Shown here: piece after piece, positions 46,418 through 58,600 of the stretch
Numbering within the stretch: the first letter of the stretch is position 1
How the letters are laid out: every line of letters begins with the position of its first letter
Translations under genes and position numbers: made by a program
Notes under the pieces: model-generated
What the model was told of the DNA's origin: nothing
Seen by the model: only the letters and a program-made list of their open reading frames with translations
The model's database searches: none
NCBI GenBank assembly: GCA_027625915.1
Contig: JANTQA010000008.1
Span: 5,759,501 to 5,823,500, forward strand
DNA length: 64,000 nt
DNA from: Anaeramoeba flamelloides
Taxonomy: Eukaryota; Metamonada; Anaeramoebidae
Direction of reading: 5' to 3'

Positions 46418-49400
46418 ATGAAATGGGTGGATGAGTAGATAGATGGATAGATTTTTAATAAGAAATTAAAAGGTATTATTGATTTTTAAATAAATGAATA
46501 AAAGAAAAATAAAAAATTATTTTTAATGCCTTCATGTTGTAAAAGTTTGATATTTTCAATTTTCAAGGAATCTTTAATTTTAAAATATATATTTAGTTAA
46601 TGTATTAAATATTCTAATTTAGATATAAATTTCTAACAGTAACAAAAAAAGATCTTTATATAAAAGTATTTGTAAAAATGTTAATAAACAAAAAATAATT
46701 CTCTTTAATGTTTTTGTGACTTGGGGATATAATGGTATTATCAAAAAGCTCGGAAACAATAAAAACAAAAATTCAAATTTTTCCACACAATTAAAACTGT
46801 TCAAACAATCAAAATAATACAATTAAATTCAAATTGGAAATAATTTTCATTTTTGCAAAATATGAAAAATCATTTTTTCATCTTTTAGTTTTTTGTTTCA
46901 GATTATTTTTTGAATTATGTAACTTGTTTCGTTTGATCGGAAATTTTTTTTCAATGATTGATATTATTTAAAAGTTGGGTTCTTCCAAATAGAAGAACTC
47001 AAATAAAATTAGTTGGTAGTATCGATCCATTTGATCGATCAATAATTTATTAATAGAATATATAAAAATAACAAATGCATTTTTTTTGCTTTGCCCATCT
47101 CCAAAATTTTGAAAACACCGATAATTTATTAGTATTGATAATTATTTATTTTTTTTATTTTTTGAGTATTGTAATTTTTAAACAATTGTTAAAATTCCAA
47201 TTAGTGAAGGTTTATAATTTGGTATTTGTTCTAAAATTGATTAAATAGGATTTTTTTTTCAAAAATTGAATTTTGATGTGTTAAAAATTTTGAATTGGAG
47301 TTTTTTTAAAAAAAAAAGGAGAAAATGTCTGGTTTTAATAAGAAAAGATGGAAATGGTTAGGATACTCTTGATTGATAAATTATACTAACTCTTTTAAAA
47401 TGATTTAATATAAGATCTTTTTGGCTCTGTGAAAAATAATTCTAAAAAATTTTTCATTTAAAATAAAAATATAAACCATGGGGTATACTATTTTTTGTTA
47501 ACTATTTCCAAAAATATTAGTCACATCAATTTTTTAATAACAAATTTTCTTAATTAATACTTCATCTTATAGGGAATAAATTTACAAGCACATTCGGTGT
47601 CCATAGTTATTGTTTCAAATTAATTTGATTTGTTACTTGAAAAATCTTAAAAATTAAAATAAAGAGACATATTTTAAAAAAAATATGTATCTAATTTTTG
47701 AAATGAGAAATCTCATTTTCTTTGTATTATTTTTTTCAATTAAAACTTTCAATTATATTTTATTGATATATTTCCAATATTAGTTATAAATCTTGATGAA
47801 TTGTTTTCCTTTTTCCTTTTTCCTTTTTTTTTTCATTTTTTGAAAATTGTTTTGCTTTTTTGAAAACATTTTTCTATTTAGAGGAAAAATATATGATCGA
47901 TATAGTTTGATCTAAACATTGTTTTTTTTTTTTTTTTTAATTATTATTCTATTGAAAAGTTGGCTTATATTGACAAACCAAACTTTGAAACAAAAAAATA
48001 TCAAAGATCTTTGAAGATCTTGCTTCTAATAGTTAAAAAGAAGACAAAATATTTTCATTTAATTTTTGAAAAAGTAAATCACAGAAATCACAGAAATCAC
48101 AAAAATCACAAAAATCACAAAAACGCGAACCTTAAATTTAATAAACTTTTTGGTTTTTATTTCTCACGAGATAATTAAGTTACTTTGGTGTTTTACTAAA
48201 TTCTAAATTAGTGGTATATGTGGTTTCTGAAAATGGTAAACTTTGAAATTATTGTAAACTAGAAGATTTTAGAATTCAAATTGATTTGAAAATAAATTAA
48301 TTTTCGAGTAAGAGTTTTAATAGTGGAAAATATCGCTTTTTCATAACATATAAAATACATTTTTTAACCAAAAAATACTTATTTCTTCTTTAAAATAAAA
48401 TTAATATGGGATTTTTTTTTGGGGAAGACTAAGAAGATTTGATTGAAGTGAATAGCAAAAAGTTCTTAGCTATTGGGAAAAAAATCACCTGAAAATAAAA
48501 TTAAATTTAATTTTTATAAATTTCAGGACAAAACTATATATTTTTTCCCTCGTATTTAATAGAAAGAATTTAAATAATTCAAAAATAAATTACTTAAAAA
48601 AATATTTTGTCATATTTTTTTAACTTTGATTAAATAGATATTTAAATAGTAAATTTTAGAATTTAACTTTTAAAAAAAACAGAAAATATTACATGATCTG
48701 AATTATTTTTCATTATGTATTATTGATGAGCAAAGTATTAATAATTATTATGTATTCATAAAAAAGGTATTATTGATAAAACTGTTTTAAAAGGATGTTT
48801 AATAAAAGTTGTTACAAGTGTTACTCTTTCCACTTAAAATTATGAACCAAAAAGTTTGACCAACGCCTTTGTATAACTTTTTTAAAATATTTTTACAAAT
48901 AATATGTCTTTTGTCACAATTTCAGTGTTTTGTTATTTTTTCGATTTCAAGTAATCAACACCAAAAATAATATTAACTCTTATATTATTATTAATAATTG
49001 AATGGGGATTGATGATCAATAAACTAATAAAGATTAAAAATAACAAAGATAATAAACTGAAACAATTTTTAGCTTATTGTGAAAACATTATTAAAAATCT
49101 ATTAATTTGGAATTGAATGAAGACTACTTGTTAGAAATTTGAATTTAGCAAGGTTAAAAAAGTTTAGGTACTCTGATATTTGATCATAAGAGATTGATCC
49201 AAAAATAGATTGATACAGAAAATCGAAATGTATTCAAATACTAAACTTTTTCGAAACATAGAAAGCGTTTCATATGTTTTTTTTGGAATTTTTTGGAAAA
49301 TCACCATCCAAAAAATTTCAATTTCTAAAGGATAAAAATGTTATTAAGTTTAGAGTAAGGACTGGAAAACATGATTTGATTGCGATTTTTGAAGTTAAAT

Positions 49401-52092
49401 TTTCTTTAAAAAATCAAATCTTCAATAAAAATCAGGGATTTGTTACTCGTTTTCATTAATGAGATTTACTTTTTGAGATTATTTATTACCAAGAAAGTTT
49501 TAAAAAAATTACGAATACACATCAGAAATAAAACCATTTGTAACTTGAATAATTGATAGTAGTTAGATTTTATCTTTTTTTGATTAGAGAAAATACCAAA
49601 AAAGAGAAAGTTAATTCTCGAATCAACTAATAGAACGAATAGTTTAATTTCCATTTATGGTTTTTAAAATTGTTTTGTTTTGGTTGTGTGTGTTCCACTC
49701 GATACAGAAAAAAAGAGAGTTGCATTTTTTCATGAAAAAAAATTCAAATGAAATTTCAATTTTTAAAAAAAAAATAAAATTGTTTTTCTTTCTTTATTCA
49801 AATTCCCAAGAAAAACAAGAAAATTCACCCTGTTTGACTGATATTTAAATTATTTTGATTTTAATAACTAAAAAATAATAAACCCTTTTAAATATTTTTA
49901 TTTTCATTGCAATTTTTCGCAAAGGATTCGTGGGGTTATTGAACCAAATTAGTGAATCAAGAGAGCTGGTTTTTAACAATATTCTAATCAAATTTAGATG
50001 TTTATATTCATTAAAACAAAATCTTTAAAAAAAAAAACATTATTCCAGTTATTAAAGACTTATAGTATTATATTTGATAATTAAAAAGATAAATAATAAT
50101 TTTAAATTCATACTAGTATTTGAATTCTAAATGGGAAAAAAATTTTCACTTCCTTTTCAAGATTTTTTTTTTTATAAATACATTTTTAGAACAAGTAAGT
50201 TGTAATTTGTGGTTTCGTTCTCTATTTTGAAAAAGGGAAATTGAAAATGAAGTGAAATTTTTTTCCCATTTAAAATTCAAATCCCAGAATTAACAATGGA
50301 ACAGCTTGTGTGAAATATATTCATTTGAATAATAATTAAATTCTTTTTTTGATTAGGTTCAGATTTTTTCACAAAACCATAAAAATCATAGAAATATCTG
50401 AATTCGGGGTTGCGAATTTTAAAAAATAAATAAAAAATGTTCTCAGTGAGTAAAATATACCTGAAGTGAAAGGAAGAATTAATGAAATACACTATTACAA
50501 TGGAGACATGCCAAAAATAAAAAAATTAATAATAGCAAAAAAAAATAAAAAAAAAAGTTACCTCGATTAGGATCACCAAAATGAATAATAATTGAATGTA
50601 TGCGGTACTTCTCTTGTTTCAAATCGTCATATAAATGCTCGATTTGAGATTTAATTTTTTGGATCTTTGATTTTAAATTGTTGGTGTGTTCATATAAACT
50701 TTCTTTTTCTTGTGTTAAAAGTTGGTGTATTTCGCTTTCTGATTGGCTGTTTTCGGATAGATAATTCATTGCAACGTCAATATATTGGGTAATTGAATTA
50801 TTGGTTTTGTCCCAATTTTGCAGATCATCTAATTCTTTTTGGAATTGAGCAAGTTTGTTCTTTAAATCGGATTCGATTTGCTTTTTTTTTTTCAGCAGGT
50901 CAATATTTTTGGCCAAATATTTGTCCATATATATTTCTTTATCAAAAGTAAATTTTTTATTGATCTTTTGTGCTTTTAAATTGGTTTTGTCATACACTAC
51001 CCTCCCTAGCATAAATACGAGAATTGGCGGGATTCTTTCAATTCGGTATTGCTGAATGGCGTCAACCATTTCTTTCGATCCATCAAATTTCTTTTGGCAT
51101 TTCGAATTACAATAGCTTTCCATACAGCCATAAAAATCTTCTTTTTCGATCGGGAGCTTGATACCGAAAAATGACTGCGGCTTTGGCTTTGGGTTTTGGT
51201 TGCCTTTGCCATCAGCTCGGAAATGGTAAATGTTCATAATGCCAAAAAACATTTGTTCAACAAATGATTTTTTACAATTTTTATTTTGAAAGCCGGCCAT
51301 TTGCAGAGCTACTTTCTTGTTATTATTCGTATTTTTGTCTTTGTCCTTTTTCTTTTGTTTTCCCTTTCCCGTTTCTTGTTCGTCTTTGACAGTTTCCGGT
51401 TTTAAGTCTAACATTTCGAGAAATTTGGTGTTAAATTCATCAAGATCTTGTTCCATTCCGGGCAACATTTTTTTACCTGCAAATTCTAAGACTATTGCGC
51501 CTACTTGTGTTGCGTCAACAAAGGATTTGTTGCTAATTAAAAGCGACGAAAATAAATAACGAAGTTCCTTCATTAATTTTAATTTCTTTTCAGGGATGTT
51601 GTCTGGATAAAAGTTTTTGTTTTCCTTGTCAATCTTGTTTTTGTGTTCGAATTCAATCTCAACCCCAGACCCAATTTGGGTTGTTTCTTTTTTTTCTTTT
51701 TCGTTTTCGTTTTCTTTTTTGTTTTGTTGCTCTTCTTTTTTTTCATTTGTTTTGTCTGTTAAAATTGAATCAAGTACTTCATTTTGTTCTTCTAAGATTG
51801 TCGTTTTTAATGTTGTTGAATTGATAACCCATCTCCTAAATACAGGTAACATGAAATATGCTTGGAAAAGGGAATTTGAATAACAGCTCACGTTATAGTT
51901 TGTTAAGCCAATAAACGAAGAATCTTTTCTTGTCTCGGGCTGAATAGTATTTGTTTGTTCCGTCATAAAATGATCTGGAAATTGTGTGTCGGGAACGTTC
52001 AAGAGAGAAAAATTTGGAATCACATTTCTTATAGGTTGCTGTGATACTGATCCTAATGTATTTGAGGGAAACCAATTACCTTGAAAGAACAT
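45033..52092 (-). CDS. Ubiquitin-specific protease, USP25/28-like
   Basis: Exons 52092-50562 and 46300-45033 join in phase (R, then G as G/GA) to about 932 residues; donor GTAACT, acceptor AATAG. It is a cysteine protease that removes ubiquitin. The Cys box is GLTNYNVSCYSNSLFQAYF with catalytic Cys70; the usual GNTC is NVSC here. Between the boxes are the IYMDKYLAKNIDLLKKKK block and a long coiled coil (about 390-500), the insertion that marks USP25/28. The His box is RIHSIIIHFGDPNRGHYYSYV (His512), completed across the intron, then WLDFNDRKVTEI and SVNAYCLIYVDSKFY. The C-terminal third is helical, as in USP25/28. A Lys/Glu/Asn low-complexity insert follows residue about 105, and Lys-rich KKKDKDKNTNNN lies near 240. 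No UBA or UIM is obvious at the short N-terminus, so regulation may differ from the animal enzymes. Confidence 0.93.
46332..46414. repeat. (TG)n microsatellite beside a splice acceptor
   Basis: An uninterrupted TG run of 83 bases. In the transcript of the minus-strand USP gene it is (CA)n ending about 31 bases upstream of the exon 2 acceptor. Confidence 0.97.
46785..47312 (+). repeat. 560 bp dispersed repeat, copy B
   Basis: Uninterrupted copy. TTCCACACAATTAAAAC, TTTTTCATCTTTTAGTTTT, CCAAATAGAAGAACTCAAAT, CATTTGATCGATCAATAA and the end AAAAATTGAATTTTGATGTG all recur at 53065-53600 in the same order. Confidence 0.8.
48079..48126. repeat. Short minisatellite (AATCACA.A)n
   Basis: Five to six tandem 9-base units of the form AAATCACAG or AAATCACAA. 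In one frame this reads as HRNHKNHK-like protein text, which is not evidence of coding. Confidence 0.85.
50118..50282. mobile_element. Small foldback/MITE in the USP intron
   Basis: 165 bp with arms of about 44 bp. ATTTGAATTCTAAATGGGAA then AAATTTTCACTTCCTTTTCA at the left recurs in reverse complement at 50240-50282 with a few changes. Short T-rich interior, no coding. Confidence 0.8.
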
Positions 52093-53064
52093 ACTTTTTT
52101 ATTATGTTTTGAAAAATTAATTAAATTTTTTTTTCTTTTTTTGTTTTTTGTTTTTGTTTTGTGAAAAAAGTTTTTTAATTTTTTTTTTGAATTTCGTTTG
52201 GAGATTGGGTTTTTGTGATTTGTTTAAATTTCAAAGTTGCGAAAAAAATATTAAAGAATCCAAGAAGAAGAAAAAAAAATGAAAACTATTTAATTACTTA
52301 AAATTGGAAATCTGTTGATCTATGAGTAGAGGAATTAAAAAAAAGTCAACAGTCTAGATTTGGGTTATAAAATATACAAGGTAGGAATGTTTTTGAAAAT
52401 AATTTTGTCCTTCGAGATTGAATAATGGAGAAATAAATGAAAACAAAAACACTGAATATGTTGTTTTATAATCGAGTAAAAAGATAACAAATTTGCTTCA
52501 TGATTGTTCAAATTTTGATAATTATTTAAGGTCTACTGTTATGGAAATGGGAATGAATATTTTTTGTTTGTGTAGAAAAGTTAAACATATTAGAGATTTT
52601 CAAAATAAATAGAAAACTCCAGAAAAGCTAATAGTGATTTTTTTTAATTTAAGAAATGAAAATAAAAATTTAAAAAATTTTCGTTTTGTTTCTTAAATTA
52701 AAAAAAAAACATAACGAGAGTGATTTTATTTTATAAATTTCCAAGTAAATGATATTATTATTATTTATAAAAATATTTTTATTATTTTTATTCTCTTTTT
52801 CTAATTTGATAAACTTTTATTTAAAATATTCTTCCTTTCAATATGTAAATTGATAAACAATTCTATCAAAATTTAGATTATTTATAATTTCAACTTGAGC
52901 TCGGTAAAATTATAAAAGGTTATATTATTTTTTCAAATAGTAATCCTTTTGTAAACAATATTCCAAAGACCACATAATATTATTTTTGTAACATCCTTAA
53001 AAAAAAAAATACTTTCAAAAAATACTTTTTTTTAAAGTTGATAAATGTAAATAATATAAACTAA

Positions 53065-53600
53065 AATTCAAAATTTTCCACACAGCTAAAACGTTGCAAA
53101 GAATCACAATAATACAATTTCATTGAAATTGAAGATAATTTTGATTTTTGTAAAATATGAAAATCATTTTTTCATCTTTTAGTTTTTGTTTTCATTTCAT
53201 TGTTTGAATTACGTAATTTGTTTCATTGGATCACAATTTTTTTCGAACAATAGATATTATGTTAAAGTTGAGTTGTTCCAAATAGAAGAACTCAAATAAA
53301 ATTAGTTGGTAGTATCTAACCATTTGATCGATCAATATTCCTAATAGAATTTAAACAAATTTACTAATGTATTTTTTTGTTTTGCTCTCTCCAAAATTTT
53401 TAACACACTCATGATTTATTTGTATTGATAATTATTTATTTATTGTTTTGTGAGTATTGTAATTTATAAATAAGTGTTAACATTTCAATTAGTGAATGGT
53501 TCTAATTTGGTAAATCTTCTTGAATTGATTAAATAAGTTTTTTTTTTCATAAATCAAATTTTGGTGTGTTTAAAATTTTGAATTGGGGTTTATTTCGAAA
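53065..53600 (+). repeat. 560 bp dispersed repeat, copy C
   Basis: Uninterrupted and colinear with copy B over its whole length: TTCCACACAGCTAAAACG, CATCTTTTAGTTTTTG, CCAAATAGAAGAACTCAAAT, GGTAGTATCTAACCATTTGA, and the end AAATCAAATTTTGGTGTG. B and C appear closer to each other than to A. Confidence 0.8.
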
Positions 53601-54022
53601 ATTTTATTACAGCAGTTCTGTATTTATTAAATATTTATTCAATAAATATTTTTAATTCCTTTTTTTTTTTTTTTTTTTCTATGTTTTATTGAAAATCTTC
53701 TACTCAAAATTTTTATATATAATATTTACAATATGGTTTCTCAAATATAAAGTTATATTATTGAAGATATATATTCTTGTAAAAGTAAAATTCTATTTCT
53801 TTGTGAGTTTTTCGATCTTGAAAAATAAATTTTTTAATAGGATTTAGAAAAGTTTTTTTTCGAATATTCTTTTAATTTTTTTCGATTAATAATTATTTAA
53901 ATTTCCATCTTGTACTTGGTTTACAAATAAATTAAAATGAGATATATACTATTTTCCTTTTTATGTAAATTACAGTTTATTGTGTTAAAGAAAATTTTTA
54001 TTTCCTTATCTTGTTTGAAATA

Positions 54023-54219
54023 CAGTCAGTTCCACTTTTAAGGTATAAACTTTCAACAAAATTTAAGGTACAAAAAAATCTCATATTAAGGCACAAAATT
54101 TGTAATTTTTTTTTTATTACAATTTATTTTACTAGAATCTGAATTTTGTGTCTTAATTTGAGATTTTTATTATGCCTTAAATTTGGTTGAAGTGTATAAC
54201 TTAAAAGTGGAACTGACTT
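54023..54219. mobile_element. TA-flanked MITE (Tc1/mariner-like ends)
   Basis: A 197 bp element bounded by TA on both sides (54021-54022 and 54220-54221). Inverted arms: left AGTCAGTTCCACTTTTAAGG then AAATTTAAGGTACAAA; right, reversed, AGTCAGTTCCACTTTTAAGT then AAATTTAAGGCATAAT. A TA target and short arms with no gene fit a non-autonomous Tc1/mariner passenger. A degenerate relative is at 42325-42477. Confidence 0.85.
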
Positions 54220-55642
54220 TAATAGAAAAAATGGAATTATTTTTATTGTTTTTATGATAATTTAAAGTTTTTAATCTTGTTGAAGAATGAAAATAAAATA
54301 TATTATGTATGATAAAAGTTCATGTTATTTATTTCTTAACGGATAGATCTTCAACTTGGTATAAATTGTAATTTTGGTTCAATAATATAGTAAGAACATG
54401 AAATTTTTAGTTTCAGAAATCTAAATTGATGAGTTTAAGTCGATTAAATTTGAAATAATAAAATAATGAAATTTTATTTGTTTGTTTCTATTTTGAAATT
54501 TTAATTATTACATTATGAGCTGTTTTTAATATATTTATTTATTTATTTTCCAGATTTGAAGTTAAAGGGAAATGAAAATTATAATTAACTACTCAATTTT
54601 TTTTTTGTTATTAAATACTATCAAGCAATGATTCTTATACTATTTGATAAAGATTTCAAAAAAAAAACTTTCATTTTTTGACAACACTTATATTTGCATA
54701 ATAAATGGGTATATTTTTCATATCTTTTTCATTCTTTTTCTTTTTCAAAAAAGTAGAGAAACAAATTAAAACCTATTTCTTTGAAAACTTTATTTGTCAT
54801 TGAAAAATGAGTAAAAACAATTCAAAATAGTTTCATTATATTAGAGAAATACAAATAATAAAAATTCATACTACCTTGAAGATCAATCAACCAATAATCA
54901 AAATAACAGGAACTTACACTTAGGAAGAGATAATCTTTTTTTCATTCTTCTCAGATTGTAAACCTTAAAGATAGCTATTTTAAAAGGAGTTATTAGAGAT
55001 AAAATCTATTCTTGATTTTTGTTAATAAAAAAATCTAAAAAAAATTTTTTTAAAAAGGAATTACTTGCTTAAGGACTTTGTTTCCACTAGAACCATTGAG
55101 AGTGTTGAGTTATGGTGCTATTTCACTTCCACTTCTCAAAAAGATTTTTCATTCTGAAGAAATTGGACAAAAAAAAAATAAAAAACTTTTTTTGTGATTT
55201 TTTACCTTTTCACGTATACTTTTTTTCAATCTTTTTTCAATGAAAAAGGAAAATTGAAAATAATAAAAAAAATATTGCAAAAAAATAACTTTTGGGGATT
55301 TTCAAGTGCATTTCCAAATTTTAGAACATTTCAAAGTTGTACAGGCAAATTTAAAAAATATGTGGAACAGTCAGGGGAATTAATTTGAGTTCAGAAAGTT
55401 GAAATGGAAATTCTAAAATAATAGAATCAAATTTTGCATGATCTTTCAATGCAAAATTGTGAAATTTCTTAAAAATTTCACATTTTTTCTAAAAGAAATT
55501 CCCGGATGTTAATTTGAGTAAGATTACAAAACTATTACATGAGTGATTTTATCAGCAATTTTACCTTTTTCACCTGAAAACTTTGTCCTTAAAAATAACA
55601 AACAACAATCACAATATAAGAAATTTCATTTTTTTCTTTTTA

Positions 55643-58600
55643 ATGATGAAATCTTTAAACACAAAAATTGATTTTTTTCACAAATTTAATCACTCAAAAT
55701 GTGTTGGCTTTGATCTTGACAATACACTAATACACTATAACAAACAAAACTTTTCAAAATTGCTCTATGATTCCTTCACAAAATATTTGGTCAAAAACAA
55801 AAACTATCCACAATACTTGAACGATCAATCTTTTCAGCCAGAGAGATGTGTAAAAGGGTTAGTTGTTGATGTCCCAAATGGCAATTTGGTTAAAATTAAT
55901 TCAAACCTTGAAATTGTTGTATGAATTCTTCTTTAATATCATTTTTGGATTCCTTTTTCTTTTAATGGTTTAAACCCAACAAACAAACAAACAAACAAAC
56001 AAGCAAACAAGCAAACAAGCACACACACACAAAGAATAAATGCTTTCTTAATGTTAAAACAATTGTTTCCAACAATCGGGTCTCTTCGTAACTCTTTCTA
56101 GATAATGTTATTCAAAGAACGATTTCTTTACAATAATTAAGCATAGTTTTAAGGTTTCGAGCGCGTACCATGAATTTTCTTTATATTCAAGGTGTGCCTT
56201 ACTCTCTAAAAATGGTAATGTGAAGGTGTGCTTCTTTTGTCTGAAAATATTTAAAGAAAGGATTGTCACAATTCAAAAGGATTTTGGTTTTTAATAAAAA
56301 ATCATAAAACCAAAAAACATTTGAAAGTATCCTCAATGACAAATAATACAAATAACAAAAAAAGGAACTAATGACAACAAATTCAATTACAAAAAAAATA
56401 AGCAAATTTCACAGATTCAATGGTTGAGAATGTGTAATTAAAACAACCAAAAAAAATCCCAGAATCTCGATAACTGTTGAGAGAAAAATGTTGGACACAG
56501 AAAAATGGTTGGACAGCATTTTTAATTGGGAACATTACTGAAAATGATTTTTAATTTCAATCGTTTGTGAAATAACTAAAGAAAATAACAATAATCTACT
56601 TATTAGAATAATGATTAATGTAATTCTACTTTTTCAAAAGCATATCTCTTATAATCTAAAGCAAGTTTAAAAATTACCATTTTCAGAATTTATAGTAAAC
56701 TTTACTACAACTTGGATATTTGTTAAAATAACATGATCTACTTTAGTTATCAACTATTCAAATGAGTATTCAACACACACTACAAATTAATGAACTTTTA
56801 ACACATTTAAACCTGGATTTATATAATATTCACCTAGTTATCAATAGCATTTGATTTTCAATTTTACTAATGTTCCCAATTAAAATGGTGTCCAACCATT
56901 TTTCTGTGTCCAACATTTTTCTCTCAACAGTAAACTTGAAATTGAATGATGTGCATACTTTTTTTAAAAAAATTTCATCATTATGAATTGTTGATTTTTA
57001 GAAATCGTTCGTACGTCACATACCGATTTGTTTTTAAGTGGTATTAAACACTCATTATAATTCTGAAAAAAAATTTTTTTTCGATTCACAAAACGAAAAA
57101 ATGTACAATAATGACTCTTGCCTTAAATAAAAAATAAGCAGGACAAAATTTTCATTTTATGCAATTATTTTTCAATTAAAAAATGAAAATTTTTCGTTCT
57201 CATTCTAAAATATTTAACTAATCGTTTCGAAATGTTATTTTAAGACACTTAATTAAACTGGGTAGTGATAGCTCTAATACAAAAATTTTACTCTGTTAAT
57301 TTGATTGTAAGAGTAATGATTAACATACATTTTGGAAATTGAAATAAAAATTTTCATTTATTAATTGGAAAATAATAATATTCCCAAAAATAATATTATT
57401 TACGACATAATTTTGATTTTAAAAACAAACCAAACAACTTTCTTTAGACAAACAACAGCTTTCTACGTTTAAGATATTTCCAAAAAGGTGGGGCAAACTT
57501 ATTTTAAAATATCTTTATTAAACTTACTTCCAAATATGTCCCTTTAAATATCCAAAATTGTTAATCATTATTATTAATTGATTCTTCATAATAATCCTAT
57601 TTGTTGTTTGTCTGTCATTAATTTTATTAAAGATAATAAAGTCTCTGATAACAATTCGATATAATATTTTTTAGAGACAAAAATTGGTGATTATTTTTTT
57701 TTCTTTTTGATCATACTGATAAATTCCAAGAAAGGTATTCAATTTTTTAGTTCAATTTCCTTTTTTTAAATATATTAAAAAAGTTTTGAAACAAAGAATT
57801 TTGTTTGTTTAAATCCAAATATACCTTGTAAAAAAGTTGATTTTTTCAGACGTTCTTTGATATGAACTGTTTTGGGTATTGAAATAGAAATTTTAGAAAA
57901 AGGAAATTGAACGAAAAATTTTTTGTTATTTTTAGGATTTTATCAGTATATTTTTTTTTTTCTCAAGAGGCTTAATTTTGACAAAATTTTCAATAGAAAA
58001 GGAAAAAATTATAAAAAATATTTGTTTTTTTCCAAAATCGTTTATATCCTTACCATATTGCCTCTTTTTTTTTCGTTTTGGTCGTTGCCTTGTTTCGTCC
58101 AAAAAAATTGTTGATAAGACCAGACTTTCACAACAACATGACAAAATATTAAAATATGTTATTTGTGATATTATGTACTTACTTGTTTTGGATATGTGAA
58201 GTGCCCAAAAATTATGATCTCTTCAGAAACCTCATAAAAGAAAATTTTTTCAATGAGATCATTATATTTTTTTTTACATTTTTTATGAAAAAGAAAACTA
58301 TTAAATTGATTTTTTTTTCTCACAATTTAATTTTTTTTACTTTGTTTATTCCTATTTTCATCAATATTAATTCATAAATAGTCATTATTATAATAAATAA
58401 AATGTAAAGATTTTTTTCTATTTCCTTGAGATAATTCTTTTGGTTAACCAAAAAATTGATTTATTCAACCTGATTGAACAATAATTGTATTATTATTTTT
58501 TTTTTTTTTAAGAAGGATAGTTATAATCATTAAAGTTTTAAAGTCATTTAACAATTATATCAAGAAGTATTGATTTTGTTTTAAGATGAAATTCAATTTT

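Larger units (their letters stand above)
46301..50561 (-). other. 4.3 kb intron of the USP gene
   Basis: It lies between the halves of the His box. Starting at the acceptor side, it holds an 83-base (TG)n run (46332-46414), the 560 bp repeat copy B (46785-47312), a short AATCACAA-type minisatellite (48079-48126) and a small foldback (50118-50282). Bases 47320-48075, 48130-50110 and 50285-50560 show nothing recognisable. Confidence 0.8.
52093..55642. other. Divergent intergenic stretch between USP and NT5DC1-like genes
   Basis: Both genes are transcribed away from this 3.5 kb, so promoters of both should lie inside it, but no motif can be named. It contains an imperfect palindrome (about 52620-52740), the 560 bp repeat copy C (53065-53600) and a TA-flanked MITE (54023-54219). 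The last 1.4 kb shows no recognised feature. Confidence 0.5.

Noticed and set aside
48079-48126. Regular short repeats considered as a CRISPR-like array
   Set aside because: Units are directly tandem without spacers, and the DNA is eukaryotic.
47960-48178. 72-codon frame with HRNHKNHKNHK text
   Set aside because: The repeat is a 9-base minisatellite within an intron; the flanking residues match nothing.
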